Shown: piece after piece, positions 42,028 to 43,255 of the stretch
How the letters are laid out: every line of letters begins with the position of its first letter
How positions within the stretch are numbered: position 1 is the stretch's first letter
Source: Oleispira sp.
GTDB lineage: Bacteria; Pseudomonadota; Gammaproteobacteria; Pseudomonadales; Oceanobacteraceae
Length of the DNA: 43,255 nucleotides
Reading direction: 5' to 3'
Assembly (NCBI GenBank): GCA_016765295.1
Contig: JAESQF010000042.1
Coordinates: forward strand, 5,908-49,162
Translations under genes and position numbers: made by a program
The notes under the pieces: model-generated
Seen by the model: the letters and a program-made list of their open reading frames with translations, nothing else
The model's database searches: none
Told to the model about the DNA's origin: nothing

Positions 42028-43255
42028 TTACGCCGTTGTAATTGCGATACTCTCAATTTTGCACGCAGTGCCGTTAAAAACAGGCATGCCGGTGAATGTA
42101 TCCCTTACGCGATCATCGTGCAGAAGGTTTACATTAACTCCCGGATATTTATTAGCCAAGCGTTGCCCGCTGTTATAATAGTGTCCCCAAAATTGCTGTA
42201 TCACCAGCACCCCAATTCTTACATCTGAGCTTACAACGACTCGAATATCTAGGGTTCCTGTTGTGGAAGTCACACGGATGGTTCCCCCGTTTGCTATACC
42301 CAATCGTTGAGCATCATCGACATTCATAGTGGCATGGTTACCCTGCAACTTTTTCATCATGCTTGGCATGTTGTGCGTCCAGGTATTAAAACTTGCCAGT
42401 CGGCGCCCGCCGGAAATCAGTGTGAATGGAAATTCCTCTTTATCGGGTAACGATTGGGTTAGAACCTTAGCAAGTTCAGCAGAAAATTCTGCAGGGCAAA
42501 GTTGTATTTTCTTGTCTTCGGTTAGTAGTCCCGATTTAAGAAATTGCCCCCATTTTACAGCGCCAAATTTAATGCCCCCCTGAGTTTTCATCAGTCGTTT
42601 GAGCGACATTTTTTTCTGCGACATTCCACTCACGAGTAAATATTGCGCAAGATGCTGTTCACTAAAACCCGAGCCAACCACTGCCATCATTTTATCCAGC
42701 GCATTGATTATGGGATTATTAAGAAAAGGAAGGCCGGCAGCTCTAAAGATATCACGAGCAATGTCCCATTCAGGACGGGCCTCTCCCTTAGGTTCCACCA
42801 CTTTAGGGCGCCATTCGGCAAAAGGGTAGGGCTCAAAAGGCTGGGTTAATACGTGCAAGCCACCTTTTTCGTAAATTGTGGCAGCGGGTAGATTGTAGTC
42901 GGCGAAGGTGCCGGTATCCGATTTATACAGATCGATGCACACTAGCAGGTCCAATTTTTCAAGAGCCTTTTCTATTTTTTGTGTATTGGGAAAAGATATA
43001 ACGGGATTTCCAGCGATAACTATTAACGCCCGAATCCTTCCTGGATCATCTGATAGTACATCGTCGGCAAACACTGTACAGGGTGGGCCACCAAAAATTT
43101 GCGGGTATTTTCCCACTCGCGATGGGGCGGGATTCTTGCGTTTAGTAAACTTATGAATCAGTGCGGTATTATCTATGGCTCCACCGTGATGGTAAACCCC
43201 GCCAGGCCGGTCAATATTACCGGTGATGGCATTCAGGGTAAATACAGCCCATTCG
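42028..43255 (-). CDS. Molybdopterin oxidoreductase (DMSO reductase family), C-terminal part
   Basis: The minus-strand frame is open to the right edge, so about 409 C-terminal residues are seen. NAITGNIDRPGG lies near the visible start, LIVIAGNPVISFPNT marks the pterin-binding region, and YNLPAATIYEKGG is a common landmark. The last 120 residues form the molybdopterin dinucleotide-binding domain (RLGIANGGTIRVTS, VLVIQQFWGH). Enzymes of this family carry out oxygen or electron transfer with a Mo or W cofactor. The N-terminal iron-sulfur part lies outside the window, so the substrate cannot be told. It is convergent with the multicopper oxidase gene. Confidence 0.88.
   Translation of the reverse strand, partial: EWAVFTLNAITGNIDRPGGVYHHGGAIDNTALIHKFTKRKNPAPSRVGKYPQIFGGPPCTVFADDVLSDDPGRIRALIVIAGNPVISFPNTQKIEKALEKLDLLVCIDLYKSDTGTFADYNLPAATIYEKGGLHVLTQPFEPYPFAEWRPKVVEPKGEARPEWDIARDIFRAAGLPFLNNPIINALDKMMAVVGSGFSEQHLAQYLLVSGMSQKKMSLKRLMKTQGGIKFGAVKWGQFLKSGLLTEDKKIQLCPAEFSAELAKVLTQSLPDKEEFPFTLISGGRRLASFNTWTHNMPSMMKKLQGNHATMNVDDAQRLGIANGGTIRVTSTTGTLDIRVVVSSDVRIGVLVIQQFWGHYYNSGQRLANKYPGVNVNLLHDDRVRDTFTGMPVFNGTACKIESIAITTA

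Overview
The window reads as a chromosomal segment of a marine-type gammaproteobacterium of the Pseudomonadales/Oceanospirillales kind. This rests on gene order: ispD-ispF-truD-surE-pcm-nlpD-rpoS, an rsmZ-like RNA, fdxA, mutS and recA-recX is the order known from Pseudomonas and relatives. The organism itself is not identifiable from the sequence alone.

Positions 1-15300 are the core chromosome. They hold isoprenoid synthesis (the ispD tail and ispF), tRNA modification (truD), stationary-phase maintenance (surE, pcm), a DUF368 lipid-carrier transporter, cell division (nlpD), the stationary sigma factor (rpoS), a CsrA/RsmA-sequestering small RNA, ferredoxin, mismatch repair, recombination (recA with a LexA box), an AraC-type regulator, a type II NADH dehydrogenase and an apparently 5'-truncated repeat protein. 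recX is broken by an internal deletion plus frameshift.

Positions about 15300-32500 are an A+T-richer accessory island. It opens with a recombinase trio that matches the gamma-mobile-trio (GMT) layout: gmtY (complete tyrosine recombinase), gmtZ (1215-residue tyrosine recombinase with a Cys-rich tail) and gmtX (no catalytic motif). GMT islands are known to carry anti-phage and offensive cargo. The cargo here is (a) an XRE repressor divergent from a winged-helix/coiled-coil protein plus SF2 helicase pair, with two near-identical palindromic operators between them; (b) a small membrane protein, a HAD 5'-nucleotidase and a zinc-type Sir2 deacylase; (c) a CI-like repressor divergent from a tightly coupled operon of adenine-type DNA methyltransferase, phosphoribosyltransferase-like protein, AAA-type ATPase and a Rossmann-like protein, again with paired operators. 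Module (c) is the best candidate for an undescribed immune system. A membrane protein and a decayed stretch close the island as far as it can be seen.

Positions 32500-43255 are a metal-resistance region. A mer operon (merR-merT-merP-merC-merA, all on the minus strand, with merP frameshifted) is driven by a canonical 19-bp-spacer MerR promoter. Beside it lies a second minus-strand operon: HMA-domain periplasmic protein, outer-membrane barrel, NHL-repeat lipoprotein, small membrane protein, thioredoxin-like protein and a second MerR-family regulator. Its promoter also has a 19-bp spacer around a perfect palindrome. A Met-rich multicopper oxidase diverges from it behind an 8-bp tandem repeat. 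A molybdopterin oxidoreductase runs off the right edge. No transposase, CRISPR array, tRNA or rRNA was seen.
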